A stretch of DNA of 64,000 bases from Planctomycetaceae bacterium. GTDB taxonomy: Bacteria; Planctomycetota; Planctomycetia; Planctomycetales; Planctomycetaceae. The notes beneath the pieces were generated by a model, which was not told the origin of the DNA, did not search any database, and saw nothing but the letters and a program-made list of their open reading frames with translations. Shown here piece after piece: positions 1 through 10,088 of this stretch. The translations under genes and the position numbers were made by a program. The stretch's first letter is position 1. Each line of letters starts with the position of its first letter. Where the stretch lies: contig JACKHO010000005.1 of assembly GCA_020638955.1 (NCBI GenBank), positions 310,001 to 374,000 of the forward strand. The letters are read 5' to 3'.

Positions 1-320
1 ATTGTTGTGCAAACAAACGCTGTCGTATCGTTCCAGGCGGCGGCCCAATGGTCTTGAGTGGGGTCCGAAACGGGAACTTTGACGAACTCTTTACGCACTG
101 CAGCATTCAGTTCTTGCGTGGCTTCGACATGGCGTTTGCGCGTCCCCGATATCGACCAGCGGACGGCAAAAAGAAACGCAAGTCCCGTAATTCCCCCCAT
201 CCACGATTGCCAAAGGATGACCGACCCGGGAAGATGAACCGCCGCGCCAATCAGCGCGGTCATAGCCGTGGGAAGCAGACAGCCCAGGATGATCAGCCAA
301 TCGGTTGTCGTCCACTTCAT
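1..320 (-). CDS. membrane protein of unknown function (3' end outside window)
   Basis: Open reading frame of 106 visible codons that starts at an ATG at 320-318 and runs off the left edge without a stop. The start is supported by a GAGGAA Shine-Dalgarno sequence about 8 bases upstream. The first 60 residues contain two hydrophobic stretches (LIILGCLLPTAMTALIG, then WMGGITGLAFLFAV) followed by a basic, soluble region, so this is probably a membrane-anchored protein with a cytoplasmic tail. It is transcribed divergently from the DUF58 gene, with only 82 bases between the starts. I do not recognise the family. The reading frame and start look solid; the function is unknown. Confidence 0.6.
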   Translation of the reverse strand, partial: MKWTTTDWLIILGCLLPTAMTALIGAAVHLPGSVILWQSWMGGITGLAFLFAVRWSISGTRKRHVEATQELNAAVRKEFVKVPVSDPTQDHWAAAWNDTTAFVCTT

Positions 321-402
321 GTTGTCCGTTCCTCAAGGCGCGAAGCACATGGGCTTCGCAATCATCACTTTAGTTCATCCCGAATTGGGAGTGATTGACA
401 AT

Positions 403-1314
403 ATGGCTTGGTTTCACAATCAGGATGTCCCTTTGCACGACCCCACGGCACTTGCCAAGTTTGGCAAGCTCGACGTGGTGGCGAAACTCATCGTCGAAGG
501 GTACATGATTGGGCAACACAAAAGCCCGTTCAAAGGCTCCAGCGTCGAATTTGTCGAACACCGACAGTATTACCCCGGCGACGAAATTCGCCACATCGAT
601 TGGCGGGCTTATGGCAAAACTGGCCGTTATTTTATCAAAGAGTTCGAGGAAGAAACCAATCTGCGGGCCTATCTGATTGTCGATTGCTCCGGCAGTATGG
701 GCTACGCCGGAAAACACCTCGCCAAGTTCGACTACGCACGTCTGCTTGCCGCCTGTTTGGGATATCTGCTCATTGCCCAGCGCGACGCCGTCGGCCTGTC
801 GTTATTCGACACAAAAGTCCGGCAGCGATTCGACCCCGCCACCAGCCCCCGCCGGTTTCAGCAAATCACCGAGGCACTGAATCAGTGTAAGCCAGGACAG
901 GAAACCAGTCTGGCAAAAGTGTTTCAAACACTCGTCCCCACACTGAAACGTCGCAGTCTCGTCATTTTCATTAGTGACTGCTTCGACGACATCGACCATC
1001 TGGGGACGGCACTACAGCAGCTCCGCCACGGGCGACATGAAGTCATGTTGTTTCAGGTACTGGCTCCAGAAGAAGAAGATTTCCCCTTCACGAAGCCGAC
1101 GCAGTTCCGCAGCCTCGAACGCGATACACACCGCATTCTGACCGACCCGCACCGACTCAGACAAATCTATCTCGAACAATTCCACGAACACCAGGAACGG
1201 CTGACACAAATTGCTGGCAACCTGGGAATCGACTACTGCAAACTCCTGACGTCCGATCCTTACGACATGGCCCTCGGCGCGTTTCTTGATCGAAGAACCA
1301 GGGCGAGCAAGTAA
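403..1314 (+). CDS. DUF58 domain protein (von Willebrand A-like)
   Basis: 303-residue protein of the DUF58 family, which usually sits beside MoxR-type AAA ATPases and is thought to take part in chaperone-like assembly. The family core is visible: a conserved block around residues 65-90 (VEHRQYYPGDEIRHIDWRAY, then KEFEEET), followed by a von Willebrand A-like fold with a MIDAS-type D-x-S-x-S (DCSGSMGY) near residue 95 and a second strand ending VIFISDCFDD. The frame is open back to 268, but I chose the ATG at 403 because a GGGAGTG precedes it, it gives the usual family length, and the longer version would run into the divergent gene. No MoxR gene is visible; it may lie outside the window to the left. 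Confidence 0.85.
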   Translation: MAWFHNQDVPLHDPTALAKFGKLDVVAKLIVEGYMIGQHKSPFKGSSVEFVEHRQYYPGDEIRHIDWRAYGKTGRYFIKEFEEETNLRAYLIVDCSGSMGYAGKHLAKFDYARLLAACLGYLLIAQRDAVGLSLFDTKVRQRFDPATSPRRFQQITEALNQCKPGQETSLAKVFQTLVPTLKRRSLVIFISDCFDDIDHLGTALQQLRHGRHEVMLFQVLAPEEEDFPFTKPTQFRSLERDTHRILTDPHRLRQIYLEQFHEHQERLTQIAGNLGIDYCKLLTSDPYDMALGAFLDRRTRASK

Positions 1315-1324
1315 CCAAGGTCAG

Positions 1325-2587
1325 CTAGATGACTTCCACGACAACCGCTGTTGCGTTGTCGCGAGAACCTTCTTCGATCGCGAGTTCGACCAGTCGCGTT
1401 CCTGGCAACATTTGTGACGCAGCGGTATTGGGCTCGGTGACCATTTCTTCAATGCGGCGGTCCCAGAGTCCGTCGGTGACACCGTCCGTGACGAGCACAA
1501 ATCGATCGCCCCGCTCCGCTTTGATTTCTCCGAGTTGCGGTCGCACAAACTGGTTTCCCGAGCCGAGAGACTGCGTGAGCACATTCTTGCGGGGATGGTT
1601 TCGCGCCTCGCGTTCGTTCAGTTCCCCTTTGCTTCGCAGCCAGCCCACGTAGGTGTGGTCGACTGTCAGTTGGTACATCGGCTTCCCTTTCGGGATATGG
1701 TAAATCCGGCTGTCACCAATGTGCCCAAAGTAAAACCAACCCGCGACATACCACAGGAGGCTCATAGTCGCCCCCATGTTGCGGCCTTCGTCGTAGGTCG
1801 CTCCGAGCATGGTGAGCTGCATGTGCGTGCCGAGAAACAAGTCGCGCAGACAGTCTTTCATCCCGGAACGATTGTGCACCAACGACAGTCTATACCGTCG
1901 CGGCAGCAGCTTGGTGATGTTGTCGAGGGCAAACCGGCTCGCAAACTCACCGGAACGTTCTCCCCCCATACCGTCACTCACGGCAAATACGTAGTCGAAG
2001 TCCCCTGTAGTCACCTCTCCTTCACGGGCCAGGTAGACAAAATCCCCCGCGTCGAAGCCGACGGTCATGAAGTCGTCTTCGTTGTTGGCCCGGACCTTGC
2101 CACAGTCGGTGTACGCCGACCACTTCAGTCGCAACGATTTAGCCGTTTCGATTTCCGTTTGATCGACGAGATTGGAATCGGAGTCCACCTTCACTTTGTA
2201 GGACGTGTCGCTCTCGTCCAGAATGGTTGCGAACTCGAAATCGATGACGCAGAACCGACCATCGCTCTGTCGGTACGTGATGTTGCGAAGGTAAGGATCA
2301 TCGTGACGGACGCCGAACGATTCGAGCTCAGCGAAAATGCCCTGCATTTTCTCTTCGCCCATTTGTTCCACCCGTTGGCCACAGTTACTTGTCACCAGTT
2401 CGAGTTGTTCGCGGTCAAATCCCAACACACGTGGTACGAATTCACAGCCCCGATGCTCCAGGTACTGCAACACTCTTAACTCGTTTTCGAAACGTTCTTC
2501 CGCATGAGCTGCTTTGAAGAACTTGTGAACGCTGCCGTCGTACCCAATACGAACGAGTGCACGGGCTGTGTTTTTTGCTTCTTGCAT
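1325..2587 (-). CDS. protein kinase-like domain fused to PP2C phosphatase
   Basis: 420-residue cytoplasmic protein with two opposing signalling domains. Residues ~10-130 resemble a compact kinase fold: a lysine strand (HKFFKAA), a helix glutamate (FENELRVLQYLE), a catalytic-loop pattern H-x-D-x4-N (HDDPYLRN) and a metal-binding DFE (VIDFEFA). No glycine-rich loop is obvious. Residues ~155-420 are a complete PP2C domain with RANNEDD, SDGMGGE, GDSRIY, LVTDGVTDG and SRDNAT, which hold the acidic residues that bind the two metal ions. PP2C enzymes remove phosphate from Ser/Thr. The fusion suggests one protein both adding and removing a phosphate, or a pseudokinase controlling the phosphatase. It ends 10 bases from the convergent DUF58 gene. 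Confidence 0.8.
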   Translation of the reverse strand: MQEAKNTARALVRIGYDGSVHKFFKAAHAEERFENELRVLQYLEHRGCEFVPRVLGFDREQLELVTSNCGQRVEQMGEEKMQGIFAELESFGVRHDDPYLRNITYRQSDGRFCVIDFEFATILDESDTSYKVKVDSDSNLVDQTEIETAKSLRLKWSAYTDCGKVRANNEDDFMTVGFDAGDFVYLAREGEVTTGDFDYVFAVSDGMGGERSGEFASRFALDNITKLLPRRYRLSLVHNRSGMKDCLRDLFLGTHMQLTMLGATYDEGRNMGATMSLLWYVAGWFYFGHIGDSRIYHIPKGKPMYQLTVDHTYVGWLRSKGELNEREARNHPRKNVLTQSLGSGNQFVRPQLGEIKAERGDRFVLVTDGVTDGLWDRRIEEMVTEPNTAASQMLPGTRLVELAIEEGSRDNATAVVVEVI

Positions 2588-2688
2588 GTCAGTTGGCTAC
2601 GGCACTCTTCGGTTTAATGTTCCAGCCCAGCTACACGGCGGTCTGGCGACAATCTGCTCGCGCGGATCACGGAAACGCGTTGCTCATG

Positions 2689-3171
2689 TTAGCGGAAGGG
2701 ATCGTTGAATTGCGGTGGGCGAACGGTGGAGCCTGCCTCTGGTGTAGAACGAAACCTGCTGCGCTGTGGCCTGACTTCCATTGATCCCGCTTGTGGAAAT
2801 CGAATGGGACGTTGGCGGGGCGGCAATTCCATCGACCCGCTTTGGGGAAGCGGTCTTACAAATCGCGGAGCACTTTCGGCTGAACCCGATTGACGGGGAC
2901 GAAAACTCCAAGGCGGTGGAGACTCAACCGAGCCAGCACGCGAGGTAAATCGCCCCGGGTTTCCACCGGACTCCACAGACCCAGATTCTGCGAAAACATA
3001 GCTCTTGCTGCGAGGGCGAACACCGTTCAGTCCATGTTCGACCACTTCATTCGTATTGTTGGTTCCCTCGTAGTCGACAACAATTCGTTCCCCGGATTGG
3101 TCGATGCAGCCGCAAACGACTACAGCCACCACGAGAACGGCGAGACCAAACGAGTAATCTGAGTAGCTCAT
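2689..3171 (-). CDS. lipoprotein with ~16-residue SGS-type repeats
   Basis: 160-residue predicted lipoprotein. The N-terminus (MSYSDYSFGLAVLVVAVVVC) is a hydrophobic export signal ending in a VVVCGC lipobox. The rest is low-complexity, with about six imperfect units that each begin with S-G-S or A-G-S followed by x-E and a proline/arginine-rich stretch (QSGSAESAPRFVRPLP, QSGSMELPPRQRPIRFP and similar). The frame is open to 3237, but the ATG at 3171 starts the signal peptide directly. It lies 129 bases after tsaE on the same strand and may be a late or separate transcript. The basic, proline-rich repeats suggest a surface or cell-wall spacer. I do not recognise the family. Confidence 0.65.
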   Translation of the reverse strand: MSYSDYSFGLAVLVVAVVVCGCIDQSGERIVVDYEGTNNTNEVVEHGLNGVRPRSKSYVFAESGSVESGGNPGRFTSRAGSVESPPPWSFRPRQSGSAESAPRFVRPLPQSGSMELPPRQRPIRFPQAGSMEVRPQRSRFRSTPEAGSTVRPPQFNDPFR

Positions 3172-3299
3172 GTCACAGACTCCAGTCACGAAAACGCCTC
3201 GTAAAGCATTCCCGGCCAACGAGAACTTCTGACACAAAGTCTACCAGATTCCAAATCGCCAGCGGAACCTGTTTTGGCTGCAATCTATGACTAGGTCGA

Positions 3300-3794
3300 T
3301 CATTGTCGAGAGTACGCTGCACGTACGTTGTCGAGCAATTTCTGACTCCGCGGACCGTTCGAAACGAAAGAAATGCGCCGACTCGATTCGCTGAGCGTTT
3401 CGAAGTTCAGCTGCAAATAGTCCTTCGGCAAGACATCAGCAACCCGCGAAGCCCATTCGATAAGACATACGACGTCGCCGCCGAGCAGTTCGTCGACTCC
3501 CAGCTCCAGAAACTCGTCGCTGTCGTGCAGTCGGTATGCGTCGAGGTGACAAATGGGGGGCGCGGTGGCGTACTCTTGAATGAGCGTAAACGTCGGGCTC
3601 GTCACTTGGGCTGGGTCGAATCCCAACTGCGCAGCTACGGCTTGCACGAAGTGCGTTTTTCCCGCGCCCAATTCACCATCGAGCCCGATGACATCTCCGG
3701 GTTTCAGTACGACCGCAAGCAATCCAGCCACCAGACGCGTGGCCTCGAGGTCACTGCAAATGACGTCCCAGGACTGGCCGTTCGACGTGCCCAA
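3300..3794 (-). CDS. tsaE: tRNA threonylcarbamoyladenosine biosynthesis protein TsaE
   Basis: 164-residue ATPase of the TsaE (YjeE) family. With TsaB and TsaD it makes the t6A modification at position 37 of ANN-decoding tRNAs in the cytoplasm. A Walker A motif (GELGAGKT) lies near residues 40-47, followed by the family-typical SPTF strand (QVTSPTFTLIQEY), HLDAYRL and an IEWASRV block. The length matches the family (about 150-165). The start is a TTG at 3794, one base after the atpC stop codon; there is no in-frame ATG before the Walker motif, so translation is probably coupled to atpC. Its place at the end of an ATP synthase operon is co-transcription rather than a pathway link. Confidence 0.93.
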   Translation of the reverse strand: MGTSNGQSWDVICSDLEATRLVAGLLAVVLKPGDVIGLDGELGAGKTHFVQAVAAQLGFDPAQVTSPTFTLIQEYATAPPICHLDAYRLHDSDEFLELGVDELLGGDVVCLIEWASRVADVLPKDYLQLNFETLSESSRRISFVSNGPRSQKLLDNVRAAYSRQ

Positions 3795-3795
3795 C

Positions 3796-4203
3796 TTAGT
3801 TCATCCAGCGCCGCATTCCAATTTGCTTGCGGGCCCGTTCGATTTCGAGTTCCTTCTCGGAAAATTCGCTGTCGGTCTTGGGCAGAACGGCCATGGCTTT
3901 GGCCAAGTCCTTCTCCGCTGCTGCTGCATCGATTTGATCGAGCGGCAACGCCTTGTTCGTCAACAGCGTGACGATGGAACCTTTGATTTGGGCAAAGCCG
4001 CCATCAATGAAATACGTCTGACTGCCAGATTCGCTCACCACTTGCAACGCACCAATCCCCAATCGTCCCACCATGGGGGTACGCCCTGGCAGAACCCCGA
4101 TTTGTCCATCGAACAACGGGAACTGCAGCGACTTCACGGGCACGTCGAGGAGTGTCTTCTCGGGCGTGACCAGAACAAGGCGAAGTTGAGTGGCAGCAAT
4201 CAT
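3796..4203 (-). CDS. atpC: F-type ATP synthase epsilon subunit
   Basis: 135-residue epsilon subunit of the F1 central stalk, which couples c-ring rotation to the catalytic head and can brake ATP hydrolysis. The N-terminal beta-sandwich carries the recognisable LVTPEKTLLDVPVKSLQFPLFDGQIGVLPGR-type region (residues ~10-40) and a GGFAQIKGSIVTLL strand. The C-terminal helical hairpin (residues ~88-135) is complete. The gene lies 45 bases after atpD and 1 base before tsaE in the same direction, the standard atpD-atpC order. Length is normal for the family. Confidence 0.95.
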   Translation of the reverse strand: MIAATQLRLVLVTPEKTLLDVPVKSLQFPLFDGQIGVLPGRTPMVGRLGIGALQVVSESGSQTYFIDGGFAQIKGSIVTLLTNKALPLDQIDAAAAEKDLAKAMAVLPKTDSEFSEKELEIERARKQIGMRRWMN

Positions 4204-4248
4204 GGTGTTTACAGCGTCTGAAACGAAAGTGTCTTAACTTAGGCGGGC

Positions 4249-5694
4249 TTAGCCTTTGGCCATCCGTTCAGCCTGGGCAGCCGCCTCTTCAATTTTACCG
4301 ACGTACATGAACGCGGCTTCTGGCAGGTGATCCCACTTACCATCGCACAACTGTTCGAAGGAGTCGATGGTGTCTTCCAGTGACGTGAAGTTACCAGCCT
4401 TACCGGTGAACACTTCGGCCACGAAAAACGGCTGTGAAAGGAAACGCTCGATACGACGAGCACGAGTCACCACCTGCTTATCTTCCTCGGCGAGTTCTTC
4501 CACACCGAGAATCGCGATGATGTCCTGGAGTTCGCGGTAACGCTGCAGGATTTGCTGCACGCGGCGTGCAATAGCGTAGTGACGCTCACCCACAACCTGC
4601 GGGTCCAGAATTCGTGATGACGACGCCAGCGGATCGATGGCTGGGTAAATACCCTTTTCGGCGATTTTACGCTCGAGGTAAATGAACGCGTCCAAGTGGC
4701 TGAAGGCCGTCGCCGGAGCAGGGTCCGTCGGGTCGTCGGCAGGCACGTAAACGGCTTGCACCGACGTAATAGCTCCGTTTTTCGTTGAGGTAATACGCTC
4801 TTGAAGCTGTCCGAGCTCAGTACCCAGAGTCGGCTGATACCCCACGGCCGAAGGCATACGTCCCAGCAGAGCGGACACTTCCGAACCAGCTTGGGAGAAA
4901 CGGAAAATGTTGTCGACGAACAACAGCGTGTCGGCACCAGTTGTATCACGGAACCATTCGGCCATTGTCAGACCGGTAAGAGCAACACGCAGACGAGCTC
5001 CAGGTGGCTCGTTCATCTGGCCGAATACCATGCAGGTCTGATCGATAACCGATCGCCCCGTGTCACCAATTTGGGCTTCCTGCATTTCGAGCCACAGGTC
5101 GTTACCTTCACGGGTACGTTCACCCACTCCAGCGAACACTGAGTAACCACCGTGCTCACGGGCAATACGAGCGATGAGCTCGGTGAGAATAACGGTCTTA
5201 CCGAGACCAGCACCACCGAACAGACCGGCCTTACCACCACGCACGAACGGCGTCAGCAGGTCGACCACCTTGATACCGGTTTCGAAGACTTCGGTCTTCG
5301 AGGACAAGTCTTCGAGCTTGGGTGGATCGCGGTGAATTGGCCAACGCTCAACGGCGTTGCATGGTCCGCGACCATCGATTTCGTTGCCGAGCACGTTGAA
5401 CACGCGGCCCAGCGTTTCTTTACCGACAGGCACAGAAACAGGAGCACCGGTGTCGGTGACTTCCATTCCCCGGACCATACCGTCCGTTGATCCGAGTGCC
5501 ACACAACGCACACGACCGCCGCCAAGGTGCTGCTGGACTTCGCCAGTCACCTTCACGTGCACTCCCTTGACCTCTTTATCGACCAGCACGGCGTTGTAGA
5601 TGGCAGGTAGGGCATCGATTGCAAACTCAACGTCAAACGTCGAGCCGATAACCTGTGTGACGTGTCCAATGTTTGTTGCTGTTGCGGTGTTCAT
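4249..5694 (-). CDS. atpD: F-type ATP synthase beta subunit
   Basis: 481-residue catalytic subunit of F1. The P-loop GGAGLGKT is at residues 160-167, the GERTREGNDLW motif follows, and the beta-subunit signature containing SALLGRMPSAVGYQPT is present, along with the C-terminal DELSEED-region equivalent (GVEELAEEDK). It forms the three catalytic sites with alpha. The start ATG has a strong GAGGAAAG Shine-Dalgarno. The upstream gap to atpG is unusually filled by a four-helix-bundle gene bordered by heptad repeats (5717-6141), so atpD either relies on read-through of that insert or gained a promoter inside it. Confidence 0.98.
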   Translation of the reverse strand: MNTATATNIGHVTQVIGSTFDVEFAIDALPAIYNAVLVDKEVKGVHVKVTGEVQQHLGGGRVRCVALGSTDGMVRGMEVTDTGAPVSVPVGKETLGRVFNVLGNEIDGRGPCNAVERWPIHRDPPKLEDLSSKTEVFETGIKVVDLLTPFVRGGKAGLFGGAGLGKTVILTELIARIAREHGGYSVFAGVGERTREGNDLWLEMQEAQIGDTGRSVIDQTCMVFGQMNEPPGARLRVALTGLTMAEWFRDTTGADTLLFVDNIFRFSQAGSEVSALLGRMPSAVGYQPTLGTELGQLQERITSTKNGAITSVQAVYVPADDPTDPAPATAFSHLDAFIYLERKIAEKGIYPAIDPLASSSRILDPQVVGERHYAIARRVQQILQRYRELQDIIAILGVEELAEEDKQVVTRARRIERFLSQPFFVAEVFTGKAGNFTSLEDTIDSFEQLCDGKWDHLPEAAFMYVGKIEEAAAQAERMAKG

Positions 5695-5716
5695 GTCTTT
5701 CCTCGCTATGGCGAGA

Positions 5717-5744
5717 GGAGTCAGGAGTCAGGAGTCAGGAATTA
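5717..5744 (+). repeat. left heptad repeat array (GGAGTCA type)
   Basis: Four consecutive 7-base units: GGAGTCA three times, then GGAATTA. They are inverted relative to the array at 6114-6141. They lie just 3' of the four-helix-bundle stop codon side and upstream of atpD (whose start is at 5694), so a transcript from atpG into atpD could fold the two arrays together. Confidence 0.9.
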
Positions 5745-6106
5745 GGGCCAGTCGCCAGCGAATTCCGTAACCCCATCAACATCCTTCCTACTTCCTCTAA
5801 GTGTGCAGTGACTTGCTTCAATGTTTCGTTTGAAATGTATCCCAGCCGATTTGCGACGCCCAAGTGCGTGTCAACTTCAGCCAAGGATCCTGATGCAATA
5901 CTCAAGTGGTTTAAATACGCCCCAGTCATCGCACGTCCACGTCCTTCTGCGATGTTTGCTGGAACAGAGACGATGGCTCGCCTCAACTGTGATGTCAGTC
6001 CAAATCTTTCGTCGTCCGGAAAACTCTTCGTTAGGGCGTAACAGGTGACAACGAGGTCCATTGCCTTTTGCCAGACCAGTAAATCGCGATGACTCCGAAC
6101 TGCCAC
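5735..6106 (-). CDS. four-helix-bundle protein (23S rRNA intervening-sequence/Avd-like family)
   Basis: 123-residue protein of the small four-helix-bundle family known from 23S rRNA intervening sequences and related to the Avd accessory protein of diversity-generating retroelements. Hallmarks visible are the N-terminal HRDLLVWQKAMDL, the FPDDERFGLTSQLRRAIVSVPANIAEGRGR block, and the SGSLAEVDTHL helix. These proteins form basic pentameric barrels and may bind nucleic acid; their cellular role is unclear. Translation starts at a GTG (6106), and the AGGA serving as ribosome-binding site is contributed by the flanking heptad repeat. The gene interrupts the atpG-atpD junction, which is contiguous in most operons. 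No reverse transcriptase or variable repeat lies nearby, so it is not part of a retroelement here. Confidence 0.9.
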   Translation of the reverse strand: MAVRSHRDLLVWQKAMDLVVTCYALTKSFPDDERFGLTSQLRRAIVSVPANIAEGRGRAMTGAYLNHLSIASGSLAEVDTHLGVANRLGYISNETLKQVTAHLEEVGRMLMGLRNSLATGPNS

Positions 6107-6113
6107 TGCTATT

Positions 6114-6141
6114 TCCTGACTCCTGAATCCTAACTCCTCCT
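6114..6141 (+). repeat. right heptad repeat array (TCCTGAC type)
   Basis: Four consecutive 7-base units, TCCTGAC, TCCTGAA, TCCTAAC and TCCTCCT, which are the inverse complement type of the array at 5717-5744. The array begins at the atpG stop codon and ends 8 bases before the four-helix-bundle GTG start, supplying that gene's Shine-Dalgarno sequence on the minus strand. Confidence 0.88.
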
Positions 6142-7013
6142 TACTCTAACGCAGCTGCCCCACCAATAATTTCGGCCAACTCGCTCGTAATTTGAGTTTG
6201 TCGGGCACGGTTGTATTCCATGGAAATGTCTCGAATCATTTCGCCGGCGTTTTCCGTGGCAGCCTTCATGGCGACGCGACGGGCAATTTGTTCGCCGACC
6301 GCTGCATCGAGGAAGCACTTGAAGAAGCGTGCCTTGAATGCTGCGGGGACCAGTTCTTCGAGGATTTCTTCTGCACTCGGCAGGAACTCGTAATCGACGC
6401 CGGATGCGCTGCCACCAGCATCGGTCGCCAGGTCACCAATGGGCAACAAGGTTTCGATAGCCGGAGCCTGTCGAGCTGCCGATTCGAATTTCTGATAAAC
6501 GATTTCGACGCGTTGTGTCCGACCTTCAATGAAGTCGCCAACCAGTCGAGTTGCAATTTCGTTGACTTCGTCGAAGCCAGGTTTGTCTTCGAACTGAGTG
6601 TATTTGAAGTCCACCGGGATTTGCTCGAACTTCATGGCGTTTAGTCCCCGTTTACCGGAGACCTCCAGTTGAAGTTCAAGACCTTCCTTCTGGATTTCAC
6701 GGATGCGAGCGAGAGCCGTACGCAACAGGCCACCGTTGTAGCCACCGCACAATCCTCGATTGGATGTCAGTAGCAACAGTGTGACGTGCTTGGTTTCCGC
6801 TGGCTGCTTCAGCAGCGGATGCGTGAAGGTCAAATCGGCTGACGACAGGTCAGCCACGATTTCATTGATCTTCTTCGTATACGCAGCTGCTTCGGTCGCA
6901 CGGTCCATCGCCTTCTTGAAGCGGGCCGTGGCAATCAGTTCCATCGTCCGCGTGATTTTGCGGATGTTGCGAACCGACTTTCGCCGTTTAACTAGAACTC
7001 GTGCTTTACCCAT
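6141..7013 (-). CDS. atpG: F-type ATP synthase gamma subunit
   Basis: 290-residue gamma subunit, the rotating central shaft of F1. The N-terminal helix (MGKARVLVKRRKSVRNIRKITRTM-like), the central SNRGLCGGYN motif near residues 84-93, and the C-terminal helix with ATENAGEMI and the NRARQTQITSELAEIIGGAAAL end are all present, so the protein is complete. It lies downstream of atpA in the usual order. The TAA stop touches the right heptad array of the inserted cassette, meaning the insertion left the reading frame intact. Confidence 0.97.
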   Translation of the reverse strand: MGKARVLVKRRKSVRNIRKITRTMELIATARFKKAMDRATEAAAYTKKINEIVADLSSADLTFTHPLLKQPAETKHVTLLLLTSNRGLCGGYNGGLLRTALARIREIQKEGLELQLEVSGKRGLNAMKFEQIPVDFKYTQFEDKPGFDEVNEIATRLVGDFIEGRTQRVEIVYQKFESAARQAPAIETLLPIGDLATDAGGSASGVDYEFLPSAEEILEELVPAAFKARFFKCFLDAAVGEQIARRVAMKAATENAGEMIRDISMEYNRARQTQITSELAEIIGGAAALE

Positions 7014-7092
7014 GACATACCAGAGTCAATTTAGTTGACACTCCCTAACAGCAAACGATTCGCTCGAAGTCGACTACTTCAGCAGCGACAAA

Positions 7093-9217
<2,125 letters not shown>

Positions 9218-9264
9218 AGATGTGTCGTGTTTGCTACGTGGCTACAACAAATGAACTTAAAACG

Positions 9265-10053
9265 TTATTTCGAAAACTGACCCAAAGTTGCATCGATCAG
9301 GCGGTCTTCGTCGGAAGACTGAACCTTCTCTCGCAACGCTGCCTCTGTGGAGGCGATGACTTTGTCGGCCATAGATTCGAACAAAGCATTCAATGCCTGG
9401 TCGCGAACGCGTTCCACTTCGTGGCCGGCCCGTTCCACCAGTCCTGCTGCTTCCTTCTCAGCATTTTTCGCGATTTGACCCTGGGCGTATGCCATGTCGC
9501 GTTCGCCTTCGGCCAGAGTCTCCTTGATGGTGTCATCAAGCGCCTCAAACCGACCACGAAACTTTCGCAGAGCCGTTTCCGCTTCGGCCAGTTGCTGATC
9601 TGCGGTATCGAGTTTTTCCCAAGCTGCCCGCTCGCGGTCAGCCATGGTCGTTACCAGCAAATTCCACAGGCCAAGTTTGTTAATGGCAAAACAGAATCCA
9701 ATGAAGGCCACGAATGACCAGAGCGACAGGTCGCCCCAAATGGTGTATTCGTGTTCCGCATGGCCATGGTCACCACCACCTTCCGGATGATGTTCCGCTG
9801 GATCATGAGGATGTTCCCCGGGAGCCTCGCCATGTGGATCATGGCCAGCAGCGTCAGCAGGCGCGTGTCCCTCGGTGGGATGAGCATGTTCGGCCGGAGC
9901 AGCAGTCTCTGTTCCTTCCGTTGCCGACACTTCTGTTGCGGGAGCTTCTTTCGCTTCCGGTTCACTCTCAAAAGCGGCGCACGAGCCGACCAGCGCGAAC
10001 ACGCCAGCGACTGCGATCATCAATGTCGGAACTGTTCTCAACACGATTTTCAC
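9265..10053 (-). CDS. atpF: F-type ATP synthase b subunit with secreted His-rich N-terminal extension
   Basis: 262-residue b-type peripheral stalk subunit, about 100 residues longer than usual at the N-terminus. Residues 1-25 form an export signal (TLMIAVAGVFALVGSC, possibly a lipobox). Residues ~30-55 are Ala/Glu/Thr-rich, and residues 56-101 hold about 17 histidines (AEHAHPTEGHAP, GEHPHDPAEHHPEG, GDHGHAEHE). The normal transmembrane segment (SLWSFVAFIGFCFAINKLGLW) follows, then a long amphipathic coiled coil that reaches F1. The His-rich part should face outside the membrane. Translation starts at a GTG with an AAGGTG-like ribosome-binding site. It lies after a second b-type gene, so the stalk is probably a b/b' heterodimer. 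Confidence 0.9.
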   Translation of the reverse strand: MKIVLRTVPTLMIAVAGVFALVGSCAAFESEPEAKEAPATEVSATEGTETAAPAEHAHPTEGHAPADAAGHDPHGEAPGEHPHDPAEHHPEGGGDHGHAEHEYTIWGDLSLWSFVAFIGFCFAINKLGLWNLLVTTMADRERAAWEKLDTADQQLAEAETALRKFRGRFEALDDTIKETLAEGERDMAYAQGQIAKNAEKEAAGLVERAGHEVERVRDQALNALFESMADKVIASTEAALREKVQSSDEDRLIDATLGQFSK

Positions 10054-10088
10054 GACTTACCGCACCTTAAGAGGACCAAATGGATTCG

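Larger units (their letters stand above)
5717..6141. mobile_element. putative small mobile cassette: four-helix-bundle gene between inverted heptad repeats
   Basis: A 425-bp unit lies between atpG and atpD. Its left edge (5717-5744) is four 7-base units, three of GGAGTCA and one GGAATTA. Its right edge (6114-6141) is four units of the inverse type, TCCTGAC, TCCTGAA, TCCTAAC and TCCTCCT. The right edge overlaps the last base of the atpG stop codon. The only gene inside is a four-helix-bundle protein of the family found in 23S rRNA intervening sequences. Terminal inverted repeats plus an exact operon break suggest insertion, but no transposase or target duplication is visible, so mobility is inferred. 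Confidence 0.5.

Noticed and set aside
1535..2479. 314-codon plus-strand open frame opposite the kinase-PP2C gene
   Set aside because: The opposite strand carries all PP2C motifs; this is a GC-rich antisense shadow with His/Val/Arg-biased composition and no recognisable domain.
5717..6141. Heptad arrays considered as CRISPR or as a diversity-generating retroelement
   Set aside because: Units are 7 bases without spacers, and there is no cas gene, reverse transcriptase or template/variable repeat pair; only the Avd-like fold is shared.
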